Source of the DNA: Mycolicibacterium flavescens
GTDB taxonomy: Bacteria > Actinomycetota > Actinomycetes > Mycobacteriales > Mycobacteriaceae
Direction: 5' to 3'
DNA: 64,000 nt
NCBI GenBank assembly: GCA_900637135.1
Contig: LR134353.1
Location: forward strand, 2,294,001-2,358,000
Made by a program: the position numbers and the translations under genes. Below are positions 17,843-27,244 of the stretch, in pieces. The notes under the pieces were generated by a model, which had not been told where the DNA came from, ran no database searches, and saw only the letters and a list, made by a program, of their open reading frames with translations. Numbering within the stretch: position 1 is the stretch's first letter; each line of letters starts with the position of its first letter.

Positions 17843-19924
17843 GTGCGAACGGGTGTCGTCCGAGAGGGAGACGAAATCCGTTTATCAGCAGGTGTTTTCA
17901 CCGTCGTAACCCTGTCGGGCGGATCAGCTCGACTGGTTGACGCTGTCGGCGAGCAGATTGTGGTGCCGCTCTCGCAGCTGATGGTTGATCCGGCATTGGA
18001 ATTGGTGTCGGGGTCGCGACCGCCACTGTGTTCTGAGGAAATGCTGGCTGGCATTCCCGAGGCAGCCGTCGAGCAAGCACGGTGGTGGGAGCGCCACATC
18101 GTGGAGATCCTCAGCGGCCGCCCGCCTGGGACGGCCGCGGGCATTCGTCCCCGCCCAGAGTTCGACACGGCGAAACGATCTCTGCGGCAGCGTGAGCTGG
18201 CCAAGTTGGACGAGCTGCGTGCCGCCGGCCACGACGTGAGTCGGAATGCGTTGCAGCGTCGCCGATTTGCCTACGAACGGGACGGGCTCCTGGGAGTGGT
18301 TGACGGGCGCCATAATCGGCGGCGCGCGGTATTCGGCCGTGTGGACGACCGTGTCGTCGCCGCGGTGCGGGATGCGATCGAGGGCGAGACCGACCTGTCA
18401 ACGGGAACGGTGCAGCGTCTGCAACGGCGGGTCGCCAAGACGCTGGTGGCCACCTATGGTGCCGACGACGCGCCCGCGATGCCGTCGCAGCCCACCTTCT
18501 ACCGGCTGGTCAAGCGCCTCGCGGAAGGACGGCACACGTTCGGGTCAGCACGGACGCGGCGATCGCTGTCCAAGCAGCCCGATGGCCCATTCGGGTCGAT
18601 CACCGTGGTGCGCCCCGGCGAGATGGTGGAAATCGATTCAACCCTTCTGGATGTACGGGTAGTGCTCGATGACGGCATGGTAGACCGAGTCGAGCTGACT
18701 GCGATGGTCGACAACGCTACGCGGTCCATCCCGGCCGCGGTGCTGCGACCGACGACCAAAGCAGTGGACGCGTCACTGCTCTTGGCGCGGGCATTGACGC
18801 CCGAACCGATGCGCCCGGGATGGGCCGATGCGCTGCGGATGTCCCGGTCGGTACTTCCGCACCACAGCCTGACCAGTGTCGATCAGCGCCTGGCCGATGC
18901 TGCGGCCAGGCCGGTGATCGCTCCCGAGACGATCGTCTGCGATCACGGGAAAGCGTATCTGTCCCAAACATTTCGGCAAGCGTGCTGCACATTGGGGATC
19001 AATCTGCAGCCGGCTCATCCCGACTGCCCGACCGATAAGCCGAAGATCGAGCGGACATTGCAGTCGGTGGGCACCCTGTTCGCACAGTACGTGGCCGGTT
19101 ACGTCGGTTCATCGGTGGAGCGGCGTGGGAAAAACGCCGAGGACGACGCGGTGTGGTCGATGATTGAGCTGCAGGCGCTGCTGGACGAGTGGATCATCGC
19201 GGTGTGGCAGAACCGCCCCCACGATGGCCTGCGGGATCCGGTGACGCCGGGGAAAGCGTTGTCTCCCAACGAGAAATACACTGCCCTCGTTGAGGTGGCT
19301 GGCTATGTACCGGTCCCACTGGACGCCGACGACTATATCGAATTGCTTCCCGTGCAGTGGCGCACAATCAACAGTTACGGGGTCCGGATCAACCATCGCA
19401 CCTATGACGCCAAGGCGCTCAACCCATACCGGCGCCAGCATTCCGGGGTCGATGCCCGTAACGGACAGTGGGAAGTGCACTACGACCCGTATGACGTGTC
19501 GAGGATTTGGGTGCGCAATCACCACGAAGACGGATGGCTGGCCGCGACGTGGACGCACCTTCGGTCCTCGCCGGTGCCGTTCGGCGAGACACTGTGGCGC
19601 CACGCCCGCTCCGTAGCCGACCGCAGAGGGGCCCAGAAGACCCAGGAAGCGGAGATTGCGGCCATCGCGGAGGACTTGCTGGACCGCGCCGCCGCTGGGC
19701 CGCAGCAGCAGACGAAAGCCGAGCGCCGAGTGACTGGACGGACCAGCGCCGCGAGCGCCGGCCGGGACTGGCCGGACCCGACGGAATCATCCGAACATCA
19801 TGGCCCGTCACCGTCGGAACGGGCCGCCGACAACGAGACTTTCGACGATGACGGCGAGATGGCGGAGGTCATACCCCTGCCGGTGTTTGATGCACGCAAG
19901 GAGGCCCAAACGTGGCGACTGTGA
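17843..19924 (+). CDS. tnsB: TnsB/TniA-type DDE transposase
   Basis: 693 residues from GTG 17843. HTH domains occupy the first 200 residues. The rve-type core has Asp265 (EIDSTLLDV), Asp367 (CDHGKAYLS) and Glu403 (KIERTLQSV), a D-x101-D-x35-E spacing. A Mu-type C-terminal beta-barrel follows (about 490-580), then a disordered acidic tail for TnsC contact. It binds the end repeats and joins 3' ends to target. Its last 13 bases overlap tnsC. Confidence 0.92.
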   Translation: MRTGVVREGDEIRLSAGVFTVVTLSGGSARLVDAVGEQIVVPLSQLMVDPALELVSGSRPPLCSEEMLAGIPEAAVEQARWWERHIVEILSGRPPGTAAGIRPRPEFDTAKRSLRQRELAKLDELRAAGHDVSRNALQRRRFAYERDGLLGVVDGRHNRRRAVFGRVDDRVVAAVRDAIEGETDLSTGTVQRLQRRVAKTLVATYGADDAPAMPSQPTFYRLVKRLAEGRHTFGSARTRRSLSKQPDGPFGSITVVRPGEMVEIDSTLLDVRVVLDDGMVDRVELTAMVDNATRSIPAAVLRPTTKAVDASLLLARALTPEPMRPGWADALRMSRSVLPHHSLTSVDQRLADAAARPVIAPETIVCDHGKAYLSQTFRQACCTLGINLQPAHPDCPTDKPKIERTLQSVGTLFAQYVAGYVGSSVERRGKNAEDDAVWSMIELQALLDEWIIAVWQNRPHDGLRDPVTPGKALSPNEKYTALVEVAGYVPVPLDADDYIELLPVQWRTINSYGVRINHRTYDAKALNPYRRQHSGVDARNGQWEVHYDPYDVSRIWVRNHHEDGWLAATWTHLRSSPVPFGETLWRHARSVADRRGAQKTQEAEIAAIAEDLLDRAAAGPQQQTKAERRVTGRTSAASAGRDWPDPTESSEHHGPSPSERAADNETFDDDGEMAEVIPLPVFDARKEAQTWRL

Positions 19925-20941
19925 CCGAGATTGCGGCGGTGGGTCAGTTAGAGGATCGCCGCCAGCCGACCACGACGCTGGAGGGCTGGCGGCGTTTTGT
20001 TGATGCCGATCCGCCGGAGTTCACGTTGCTCGCCGACGACGAGTGGGCCAGCCTCGGTGAGGACGAGCGGACGGCCTACAACGAGGCCCGGGTTGCGCAT
20101 CATTCGGAGCTGGTGGTGGTCACCACGTCGGCGATCGAAGCGATCACCCATCAGGGCCGGCTGTTGACATTGCTCAACCAGCGCGAGATCGGGGCCCGGC
20201 GCGGGCTGATCATCTCCGGCGGGGCAGCGACGGGGAAAACTACGGCGATCAAGCAACTGGGTCGGTTTCACGAATTGCGCACCCGTGCACGGTTTCCCGG
20301 CGATGAGAGCCGGATTCCGGTGGTGTATGTGACGGCCCCGCCGAAAGGGTCGCCCCGCAAGTTGGCGATGGAGTTCGCACGGTTTCTGGGGCTTCCCACG
20401 CTCAATCAGCGGATGAACGTGACCGATATTTCCGATGCCGTGTGCCAGGTGCTCATCGATGCCCGTACCGACATCGTGGTGGTCGATGAAATCCACAACC
20501 TCAACCTCGACACCCGCGCCGGCGAAGAACTGTCCGACCACCTCAAATACTTCACCGAGCATCTGCCTGCGACATTCGTTTACGCCGGGATCGAAGTGGA
20601 ACGCTCGGGGCTGTTCACCGGCACGCGGGGACGGCAGTTGGCCGGCCGTTGCGGGGTGATCCACACCAGCGCATTCCCCCGACGCCAAGGAGTGGCGACA
20701 ACTCGTCGCCGCCATGGAAGGTACCTTGCGTCTGCATCGACACGAACCGGGAAGCCTTGTCGCCCAGGCCCGTTACCTGCACCGCCGCACCGGCGGGATG
20801 ATCGGCAGCCTGGCCCACTTGATCCGGGCTTCAGCAATCCAAGCGATGCTCGACGGCACCGAGCACATCACCCGCGAGGCCATGGACGATATTTTGATCG
20901 ACTACGCCGCCCACACGGCCGCGGCCCGCACGGCCAGCTGA
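19912..20941 (+). pseudogene. tnsC: TnsC/TniB-type AAA+ ATPase, frameshifted
   Basis: GTG 19912 is preceded by AAGGAGG. Residues 1-256 give the AAA+ core: Walker A GGAATGKTT (Lys109), Walker B IVVVDEIHN (Asp192-Glu193). Coding then moves to the +1 frame at a run of five C (20,676-20,680). Continuing in that frame, DAKEWRQLVAAMEG and the C-terminal lid run to the TGA at 20,939-20,941, directly before tniQ. The zero frame instead runs on, out of phase, into tniQ as nonsense. It is either an inactivating insertion or a +1 programmed frameshift at CCC-CGA. TnsC links target selection to TnsAB. Confidence 0.85.
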
Positions 20942-20942
20942 C

Positions 20943-21785
20943 GTGGCAACTGTCAGGCCGTGGCCGCGCGGACCACGCCAGCGGCTCCCGCGAACGATCG
21001 CACCGTTCCGTTGGGAAGCCGTATCGTCCTACATCGACAGGCTGGCCCGCGCCAACCATATCGGCGTCTCCACACTGCGCGGCCATGTCGCCGAATCATG
21101 CGCAGCCCGGCCGCGACCGGACTGGTTGGCCGTCGTCAGCGGCCAACCTGAGCAGGTAATCCGGTCCCGTCTCTGCGGGCTTGCTGGCGACCCCACCGCG
21201 CTCAAGCAATATCTCCGCCGCCCTTTGTGTCAAAGATGTATGGCACGCAAGGGAATACACGAACCCGTCTACTGCTACCTGCCTGCACATGTCTCCGTAT
21301 GCCACCGTCACCGACGCTGGATCGGTTCACCAACGCGCGTTCTTGACGACCAGGTGGATCTTCGTGACCGGCCCACGGTGCTCAGTGCCGGGCGCACGCA
21401 TCGGCGCTTGGCCCGTCAGTATTCAGAGGTCGACCTTCATGACGCCTTGGGCGACGCCCGCCACATCCTGGTCTTCTGGGCTCACGCAGAGCGTCACGTG
21501 GCGGCGGGGATTCTGCAGAATGGCCTAGAAGCGCACGTGGTGGCCTACCCCGATGTGATCGCCGTAGCCGCAACATTGCTCACAGCTCGCCCTCGGGTTG
21601 AACAGCCCAGGACGCCAACGGAACCCGCCTGGCCGACGCTACTGCTCGACCGCATCAACGAACGCACCGGCGCCCACCATGCCGACGCCACCCCCGTCGA
21701 GCAATGGGCGCAGTACCGACGCCTATTCGCCACTGCCGTATTGACGACACGCTCAGACGGCGCAGAACTGGCGTGTCGCGCTTAG
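20943..21785 (+). CDS. tniQ: TniQ family target-selection protein
   Basis: 280 residues. The N-terminus carries the TniQ signature (TIAPFRWEAVSSYIDRLARAN) followed by a zinc-finger-like LCQRC...CHRH region (about residues 95-125). TniQ/TnsD proteins bridge target DNA and TnsC. The protein is short for a full sequence-specific TnsD, which fits a simpler TniQ. It starts two bases after the frame-corrected tnsC stop. It is the last transposition gene. Confidence 0.8.
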   Translation: MATVRPWPRGPRQRLPRTIAPFRWEAVSSYIDRLARANHIGVSTLRGHVAESCAARPRPDWLAVVSGQPEQVIRSRLCGLAGDPTALKQYLRRPLCQRCMARKGIHEPVYCYLPAHVSVCHRHRRWIGSPTRVLDDQVDLRDRPTVLSAGRTHRRLARQYSEVDLHDALGDARHILVFWAHAERHVAAGILQNGLEAHVVAYPDVIAVAATLLTARPRVEQPRTPTEPAWPTLLLDRINERTGAHHADATPVEQWAQYRRLFATAVLTTRSDGAELACRA

Positions 21786-21803
21786 GGGTCGGCAGTCTTG
21801 AAT

Positions 21804-21823
21804 GTGCCTTATCAGTAAGGCAC
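21804..21823. terminator. Hairpin between tniQ and the mer operon
   Basis: GTGCCTTA-TCAG-TAAGGCAC is a perfect 8-bp stem with a 4-base loop, 18 bases after the tniQ stop. The mer operon converges on it from the right. A bidirectional terminator is the simplest reading, though no U tract follows. Confidence 0.55.
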
Positions 21824-21921
21824 TTGTGGTGTGCATCTGACTGTGTCCGACGGTTGTATCTATCGGCTTTCTAATCGTTAGGGACAGTGGTATCTGGCTG
21901 GGTGTATCGGCCGGTGAATCA

Positions 21922-22771
21922 TCACCGGCGGCGCTGCTTGCCGGTGATTGGCCGGCGGTGGGTGGTCCAGTACGCGGCCACCGCGCTGACCACCACAGCG
22001 AAGGCGGCAATGACGCTGGCCGGGAGGGCGTGGTCCTGCAGCCATCCGGTCGCGGTGGCCGACCAGCCGGTGAGCAGGTTGCCGCCGCTGGCGGTGTGCC
22101 CGGTGGCCGCGGGCAGCCAGTACCACGCGAGGTAGGCGCCGGTGGCGATGAGGACAACGGCGGTGACGCGGGTCCCGTGGCGGGCGAGGATACCCAGATG
22201 CCGGGTCAGGGCCGTGCCGGCGATGGCGGTGCCGACGCTGACCAGCATCAAGATGGTGGCGGCACCGGCTGTGTATGCGGTGAACACTGCCAGCAGACCG
22301 CCCCATCCGCTGGTGGCCTGGGCCTGGGCGATCACCGCGAGCAGTACCCCGAAGGTGCAGGACAGTGACGCCAGGGCGTAGCCGATTCCGGCCGCGAGCA
22401 CACCACCGGCTGTTGGGGAGTCCGGCCGATGACGGCGTCCGGGCAGGCATACGCAGACCGATGGTGCGGCCGGTGAGCATGAAGCCGCCCAAGATGGCCA
22501 GGGTGAGCCCGATCGTGATCCCGAGCCAGGGAGCAGCCGTCACCAGGGTCCGGGCACCGGCACTGATCGCGATACCGGCGAGGGTGAGGGTGCCGGTGAA
22601 CCCGATGGTCAGGACGGCCCCGGTGCGCAGTGCCCGGGCCAGCCGCACGAGCACCGCATCGGTGCCGCCGGTGGCGATGGTGCCGGTGATCCACGCCGGT
22701 AGCAGCGCGAACCCGCAGGGGTTGACCGGGGCGAGCATGCCAGCGGTAAACGCGAGCGCGAGCAGGTTCAC
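21922..22771 (-). pseudogene. CcdA-like membrane protein, frameshifted
   Basis: GTG 22771 overlaps the redoxin stop (GTGA). The N-terminal half has LAPVNPCGFALLPAW with the CcdA redox Cys, and continues to SAGLP. The second half (GIGYALASLSCTFGV, second Cys) is one base out of frame, and the break falls at a GGGG run (plus strand 22,415-22,418). Removing one base restores a CcdA/DsbD-type protein of about 280 residues that aligns with the intact copy at 53,152-54,078. CcdA moves electrons from cytoplasmic thioredoxin to extracytoplasmic partners. As written it is broken. Confidence 0.8.
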
Positions 22772-23321
22772 CGTGCGGCGCTGCTGCCGAGGGCGGCCAG
22801 GATCTGATCCTGGGACGGGGCGTGGCCGCGGTAGCTGATCTGCCCGGACGGGTCGATGACGAGGGCGGTGGTCGGCGCGGTCACCTGGTAGCGGCTGGTC
22901 AGGGCCCCGTTAGTATCGACGACCGCGGGCAGGCTGGTGCCGCCGATCTGGTCCAGGAAGTGGCGAACATCGGCGGGTTTCTCGGTGGGGACGATGTCGA
23001 CGGCTAGGAACTTGGCGCTGCCTCCGGCTTCCTCCACGGCCGCCCGAGCAGCGGCCAGGGATTACCGCCGCCGACGCATTCGCCGCACCCGTAGGAGAAG
23101 AACAGGATCGCGGTCGGGGCGGCAGCGGGCAGTTCGACGGTTTTGCCGTCCACCGTGGTCAGTGTCGCCGCCGTCGCCTGGGTTGTGGCGTTGGCGTGTG
23201 GCGGTGAGGTCGGATTGCTGGTTGTGGCCGATTGGCCGCACGCGGTCAGCGCGCCCGCTGCCAGCATCACAGCCGTAACGCCCGCCCACCTGTGGGGTGT
23301 AAACGAACGCGTTTCAGACAT
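22768..23321 (-). pseudogene. TlpA/thioredoxin-like lipoprotein, frameshifted
   Basis: ATG 23321. The N-terminus has a hydrophobic leader and lipobox (GALTAC), then a redoxin domain with FFSYGCGECVGGG. One base is missing near 23,061-23,064; in the next frame the domain continues with SLAAARAAVEEAGG...FLAVDIVPTEKP and ends at 22,768. The corrected product of about 183 residues matches the intact gene at 54,075-54,665. It is predicted to work outside the membrane with CcdA. Confidence 0.78.
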
Positions 23322-23603
23322 TGTCGATGCTTCCTTTCGTCAGGTCGTCGAGCGTGTGCGTCGCGGGTGAATGGCTGTCGGCGGGACAGCAGTGATCGCC
23401 GCGTTGACCGCGGCGGGCGAAGGCGACCACAGCCGCCAGCAGCAGCGCGACGGCTGCCCGATGACCCATGGATTCTCGAGCAGTCCACACACGGCGGCGA
23501 GCGCGCCGCCGGCGATCAGGACTGGCGCGGCGCAACACAGGGCCGTCACCAGCACCGCTGCCGCACCCAGCAGCACGGGATTTCTTCGTGGACGTTGATT
23601 CAT
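23314..23603 (-). pseudogene. MerT-like membrane protein, frameshifted
   Basis: ATG 23603 follows GAGGAG. The first helix carries a vicinal Cys pair (TALCCAAPVLIAGGALAAV), as in MerT-type mercuric transporters, then NPWVIG. One G is missing at the run 23,457-23,459; the other frame continues AAVALLLAAVVAFARRG and has a CC in GDHCCPAD. The corrected protein is about 95 residues, like the intact gene at 54,669-54,986. It should deliver Hg(II) across the membrane to MerA. Confidence 0.75.
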
Positions 23604-23635
23604 TGATTTCTCCTCATCAGGTTGGGTGCGGCTGG

Positions 23636-24277
23636 TCAGCTGCAGCAGCCGGGGTGGGCAGTTGGCGGGGTATGGAGCTGGGTAAGGATTTGTGTGGTCA
23701 GGGCTGCGCCGAGTTGGTGGGCCTCAGCGACGCTGACGATCTGACCTTCGGGGTGCTCGGCGAGCCACGGCGCGGCGTCCTGCGCGCAGGTGAAGTAGTG
23801 CACCTGGTTGCAGAATGAGGACCGGATCGAGGTGAGGTCGTCGGGGTTGACCAGCGAGACCACCGCGGTCTCGGGCTGCACGCTGGTGACACCGTTTTCG
23901 CCGACCGAGACCCTGATCGGGTGCCCGCTGACGGGTGATTCGGATTCGATGCTGGCGGGCCGGTCCAGGATGGTGGGAAAGATGAGGGTGTCCAGGGCGC
24001 ACCAGGTGTAGAGCTCTTGGCCGGCCACGGTGAATCGGTGGCGGGTCGGGCGCAGGGTCAGGCCCTGGCCGACGATGCGGCCCTGCTCGTCGTATTCGGT
24101 GTCGGGTACCGCGGCCAGACGCCGGGTCACCTCGTCAACCGGGAGGCCGACGGCCGCGGCGAGCGCCTCCACGGTGACCGGCTCGCCGGCGGCGAGCAGC
24201 CGCAGCAACGGCACCAGCATCGTCGGGTCGAGCCCGGACTCTTCCGGAATGGTCAGGCGGTCAAGGAAATTGGGCAT
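23636..24277 (-). CDS. merB: Organomercurial lyase MerB
   Basis: 213 residues from ATG 24277, and intact. The three active residues are present: Cys93 and Asp96 in YTWCALDTLIFP, Cys156 in SSFCNQVHYF (equivalents of C96/D99/C159 of the R831b enzyme). It cleaves the C-Hg bond of organomercurials and passes Hg(II) to MerA. The C-terminus ends in a Cys pair (PGCCS). It lies 26 bases after merA in the same operon. Confidence 0.95.
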   Translation of the reverse strand: MPNFLDRLTIPEESGLDPTMLVPLLRLLAAGEPVTVEALAAAVGLPVDEVTRRLAAVPDTEYDEQGRIVGQGLTLRPTRHRFTVAGQELYTWCALDTLIFPTILDRPASIESESPVSGHPIRVSVGENGVTSVQPETAVVSLVNPDDLTSIRSSFCNQVHYFTCAQDAAPWLAEHPEGQIVSVAEAHQLGAALTTQILTQLHTPPTAHPGCCS

Positions 24278-24303
24278 CAGGAACCTTTCGAGTGAGCCAT
24301 GCG

Positions 24304-25707
24304 TCAGGATGCGCAGCAGGACAGTCGGGACATATCGGCGCTGAAGGACTGGGCGGCGATTTTGATGCCTTCGGCCATGGTCAGATACGGGGCCCAGGAC
24401 CCGGCGACCTGGTCGACGGTCATCGCGGCGTCGAGGATGTAGACCGCGGCGGCGGCGATCTCGCCAGCATCCTTGGCGACGGCGGTGATGCCGTGGATGC
24501 GGCCGGTGCCGGCGTCGGCGACGAGTTTGATGAAACCGCGGGTGTCTCGGTTGACCACCGCACGCGGCACATGTTTTAGCGGCAGCACCCGGCAGTCGCA
24601 CCGTGTCCCGGCGGCGAGGAGCTCGGCCTCGGTCGTCCCGGCCGCACCGACCGCGGGGCTGGTGAACGTCACGCGGGGCAGATGGCGGTAGTCGACCCTG
24701 CGGCCGGCGTCGGTGAAGATGTTGTCGGCGACCATCGCGCCGTGATGGGCGGCGACGTAGACGAACTCGCGGTGCCCGGTCACGTCGCCGGCCGCCCAGA
24801 TCCGTGGGTTCGACGACTGCAGCCCGTCGCTCACCACGACCTCGTTGTTCTCGCCGGTTTTGACCTGCACCGCTTCGAGATTCAGGCCGTCGGTGTTCGG
24901 ACGGCGGCCGGTGGCGACGAGGACTTTCGCGGCACGGAACTGCTGCGTTCCGCCGGTGATGGTCGCGGTGACCGTGACCTGATCGTCGGCCTGCTCGACC
25001 TCGCTCACCGTGGCGCGGCGCACCACCCGGATGCCGTCGTCGGCGAACACCTCCAGCAGCGCCATGCCGACTTCCGGCTCTTCCTTCGATGCCAGCGTGG
25101 AGCGGACCAGCACCGTCACCGTTGACCCGAGCCGGGCGAACAGTTGCGCCTGCTCCAACGCGACGTAGCCGCCGCCGATCACCAGCAGCGACTCCGGGAC
25201 CTCGGTGACTTCCATCGCGGTGGTCGAGGTCAGGTAGGCGACGCCCTCGAATGCGGGCGGGATGACTGGGTTCGCGCCGGTGGCGATCAGGTAGTGCTCG
25301 GCCTCGATGGTGGCATCGCCGACCTCGATGACGGGCGCGTCCGGGGTTCCGGCGAACCGCGCTTGGCCCTGAATGCGCTGCCAGCCATACGATTCGGCCA
25401 CGTTGAGGTACTTCTCTGAGCGCAGCGACTCCACCAGATCGTGCGTGCCGGCGATCAGGGCCGCCATGTCCACCGGGCCGGCCGTGGTGGCGATCCCCGG
25501 GAACCGGGCAGTGTCGGCTGCGGTATGCCGGGCCTCGGCCGCTGCGATCAGGGCCTTTGACGGCACGCAGCCGGTGTTGACACACGTGCCACCGAAGATG
25601 CCGCGCTCGATCATGACGACGGACTTACCGAGCGCGGTAGCGCGGATCGCCGCGGCCATCGCCGCGCCGCCGGAACCGATGACCGCGAGGTCCAATCCCT
25701 GACTCAT
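24304..25707 (-). CDS. merA: Mercuric reductase MerA
   Basis: 467 residues from ATG 25707. N-terminal FAD motif VIGSGGAAMAA, redox pair Cys42/Cys47 in GGTCVNTGCVPSK, NAD(P) motif VIGGGYVALE and the C-terminal vicinal Cys464-Cys465 (LSCCAS) that defines mercuric reductases. The N-terminal HMA domain (NmerA) is absent, as in many actinobacterial enzymes. It reduces Hg(II) to volatile Hg(0) in the cytoplasm. It is the first gene of the operon, directly downstream of the MerR operator. Confidence 0.96.
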   Translation of the reverse strand: MSQGLDLAVIGSGGAAMAAAIRATALGKSVVMIERGIFGGTCVNTGCVPSKALIAAAEARHTAADTARFPGIATTAGPVDMAALIAGTHDLVESLRSEKYLNVAESYGWQRIQGQARFAGTPDAPVIEVGDATIEAEHYLIATGANPVIPPAFEGVAYLTSTTAMEVTEVPESLLVIGGGYVALEQAQLFARLGSTVTVLVRSTLASKEEPEVGMALLEVFADDGIRVVRRATVSEVEQADDQVTVTATITGGTQQFRAAKVLVATGRRPNTDGLNLEAVQVKTGENNEVVVSDGLQSSNPRIWAAGDVTGHREFVYVAAHHGAMVADNIFTDAGRRVDYRHLPRVTFTSPAVGAAGTTEAELLAAGTRCDCRVLPLKHVPRAVVNRDTRGFIKLVADAGTGRIHGITAVAKDAGEIAAAAVYILDAAMTVDQVAGSWAPYLTMAEGIKIAAQSFSADMSRLSCCAS

Positions 25708-25716
25708 GCACCCATC

Positions 25717-25746
25717 CTTGACCTTCAAGTAGGCTTGAAGGTCAAG
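25717..25746. promoter_or_regulatory. mer operator/promoter (MerR site)
   Basis: CTTGACCTTCAAG, four bases TAGG, then CTTGAAGGTCAAG form a perfect 13-4-13 palindrome between merA and the divergent merR. TTGACC -35-like hexamers face both ways. MerR proteins bind such sites in an over-long promoter spacer and twist the DNA when metal is bound. Confidence 0.85.
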
Positions 25747-25763
25747 TGTTCTGAGGAGACATC

Positions 25764-26153
25764 GTGAGAATCGGGAAGCTCGCCGAGGCGACCGGGGCCA
25801 CCACCGCGACGCTGCGCTACTACGAAGACGAAGGCCTGCTCCCGCCCGCCGAACGTTCCCCGGCGGGGTATCGCGACTATGCCGCCGACACGATCGCCCG
25901 GGTCGGCTTCATCCGACGGGGACAGGCCGCCGGGTTCAGCCTCGCCCAGATTCGGCAGATCCTCGACATCCGTGACAGCGGCCACGCGCCGTGCACGCAC
26001 GTGCGCGACCTGCTCGACATCCGACTGACCGACCTCGACGAGCAGATCAGCGCACTGGTGGCACTGCGCGAGACCATCGCCCGGCTGCGGCAGGGCGCCG
26101 AAAGCGTCGACCCGGAATCATGCAGCGCCGATGACGTATGTCGATACCTCTAG
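25764..26153 (+). CDS. merR: Mercury-responsive regulator MerR
   Basis: 129 residues from GTG 25764. Winged helix (IGKLAEATGATTATLRYYED), dimerisation helix (about 82-115) and three Cys at 77, 120 and 126 that parallel the Hg-binding triad C82/C117/C126 of Tn501 MerR. It is divergent from merA across the palindrome. Metal specificity is inferred from the Cys pattern and context. Confidence 0.88.
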   Translation: MRIGKLAEATGATTATLRYYEDEGLLPPAERSPAGYRDYAADTIARVGFIRRGQAAGFSLAQIRQILDIRDSGHAPCTHVRDLLDIRLTDLDEQISALVALRETIARLRQGAESVDPESCSADDVCRYL

Positions 26154-26291
26154 GAGCCACCTCCGTGGCACCGGAGGCATGTATTTCGTCAAGTCCGTTG
26201 ACCCCGGCAGTCGTCATGAATTTCCGCCCCACTGGAGGTCGTTGGTGCGCGGGAGCGCGGGGCCTGCTGAGCAGTAGGCTCACCCGATGCG

Positions 26292-26933
26292 GTGGGATTT
26301 CACTCGAAGCTGGTCGCATTGGCCGTGCTGAGCCCAGCCACACTCGTTCAGGCGATCGCCACCTTCGCCATCACCAATATCGACGACATCGTGGTCCTCG
26401 CGGTGATGTTCGGCCAGGCGCCCGGTCATCGTGGCGCAGCCATCCGAGTGACCGCCGGTCAGTACCTCGGCTTCACCGCCATCTTGGCAGTTTCGGTCGG
26501 CGGCGCACTCCTGGGTGCCACGCTGCTTCCTCCAGCCGCACTGCCGTACTTCGGGCTGCTGCCCATCGTGTTGGGGCTGCGGGCGGCATGGCTGGCCTGG
26601 CGGGATCGCCGCACCCAACCGGCGCCGACCGATGATCCCGCAACACTGTTGACGCCTGGCACCTGGCAGGTCGCAGTCATCACCTTCGCCAACGGCGGCG
26701 ACAACATCGGCGTGTACGTTCCGATCTTCGCCGTCTCAACGATCGCCACCATCGGTGTTTACATCATCGTGTTCCTCATCGGTGTGGCCATCTGGTGCGC
26801 GGCCGGCCGATATTTCGCCTCCCACCCGATCATCGCCAAAGCACTCTCACGCTGGGGCCACATCGTTCTGCCCGTTGCACTGATCACAATCGGGGCCCTC
26901 ATCCTCATCAAAGGCGGAGCGTTCGCCCTCTAG
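26292..26933 (+). CDS. CadD family cadmium-resistance-type transporter
   Basis: 213 residues from GTG 26292; an in-frame GTG further on, before LSPATLVQ, is also possible. It has about five or six membrane segments. The motifs [20 protein letters not shown] and [18 protein letters not shown] are the paired D-rich signatures of the CadD/LysE-like family, which exports Cd(II) or related cations. It follows merR by 138 bases, so it is probably separate cargo. Confidence 0.8.
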   Translation: MGFHSKLVALAVLSPATLVQAIATFAITNIDDIVVLAVMFGQAPGHRGAAIRVTAGQYLGFTAILAVSVGGALLGATLLPPAALPYFGLLPIVLGLRAAWLAWRDRRTQPAPTDDPATLLTPGTWQVAVITFANGGDNIGVYVPIFAVSTIATIGVYIIVFLIGVAIWCAAGRYFASHPIIAKALSRWGHIVLPVALITIGALILIKGGAFAL

Positions 26934-26939
26934 CTCGGA

Positions 26940-27082
26940 GCAACTTCACCACTCAGGGCCAGGAGGCGCTCCTGCATCGGCATGTGTTGGCGTTCAACCA
27001 CTTTGGTGATGTCCCGGCCCGTATCCGCTATGACAATCTAAAACGGGCGGTGGCCAAGGTGCTCAAAGGCCGCAGCCGGCAC
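26940..27082 (+). pseudogene. IS21 family IstA fragment
   Basis: A stretch of about 48 codons reads [38 protein letters not shown] and GRSR. This matches the catalytic-region segment of IS21-type IstA transposases (...[30 protein letters not shown]). There is no start, no other part of IstA and no IstB. It is a relic inside the Tn7-like element. Confidence 0.75.
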
Positions 27083-27119
27083 CCGAACTACCAACACGAG
27101 CGAGCGCACCACAGAATCA

Positions 27120-27147
27120 TGATCGTGTGTCACGAGAGACACGATCA
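27120..27147. repeat. Inverted repeat near the right end of the transposon
   Basis: TGATCGTGT (27,120-27,128) and ACACGATCA (27,139-27,147) form a 9-bp stem around a 10-base loop. It could be a terminator for cargo genes or a protein-binding site. No T run is present. Confidence 0.4.
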
Positions 27148-27244
27148 CAGTAGTTATACCGAAGACGTACCCGAGCCAACGGAATCGACAGGAGACCATT
27201 CCGGCTACCCTGCTGCGCTCGCAGCCGGGCGCGGAAGCAGGGTT

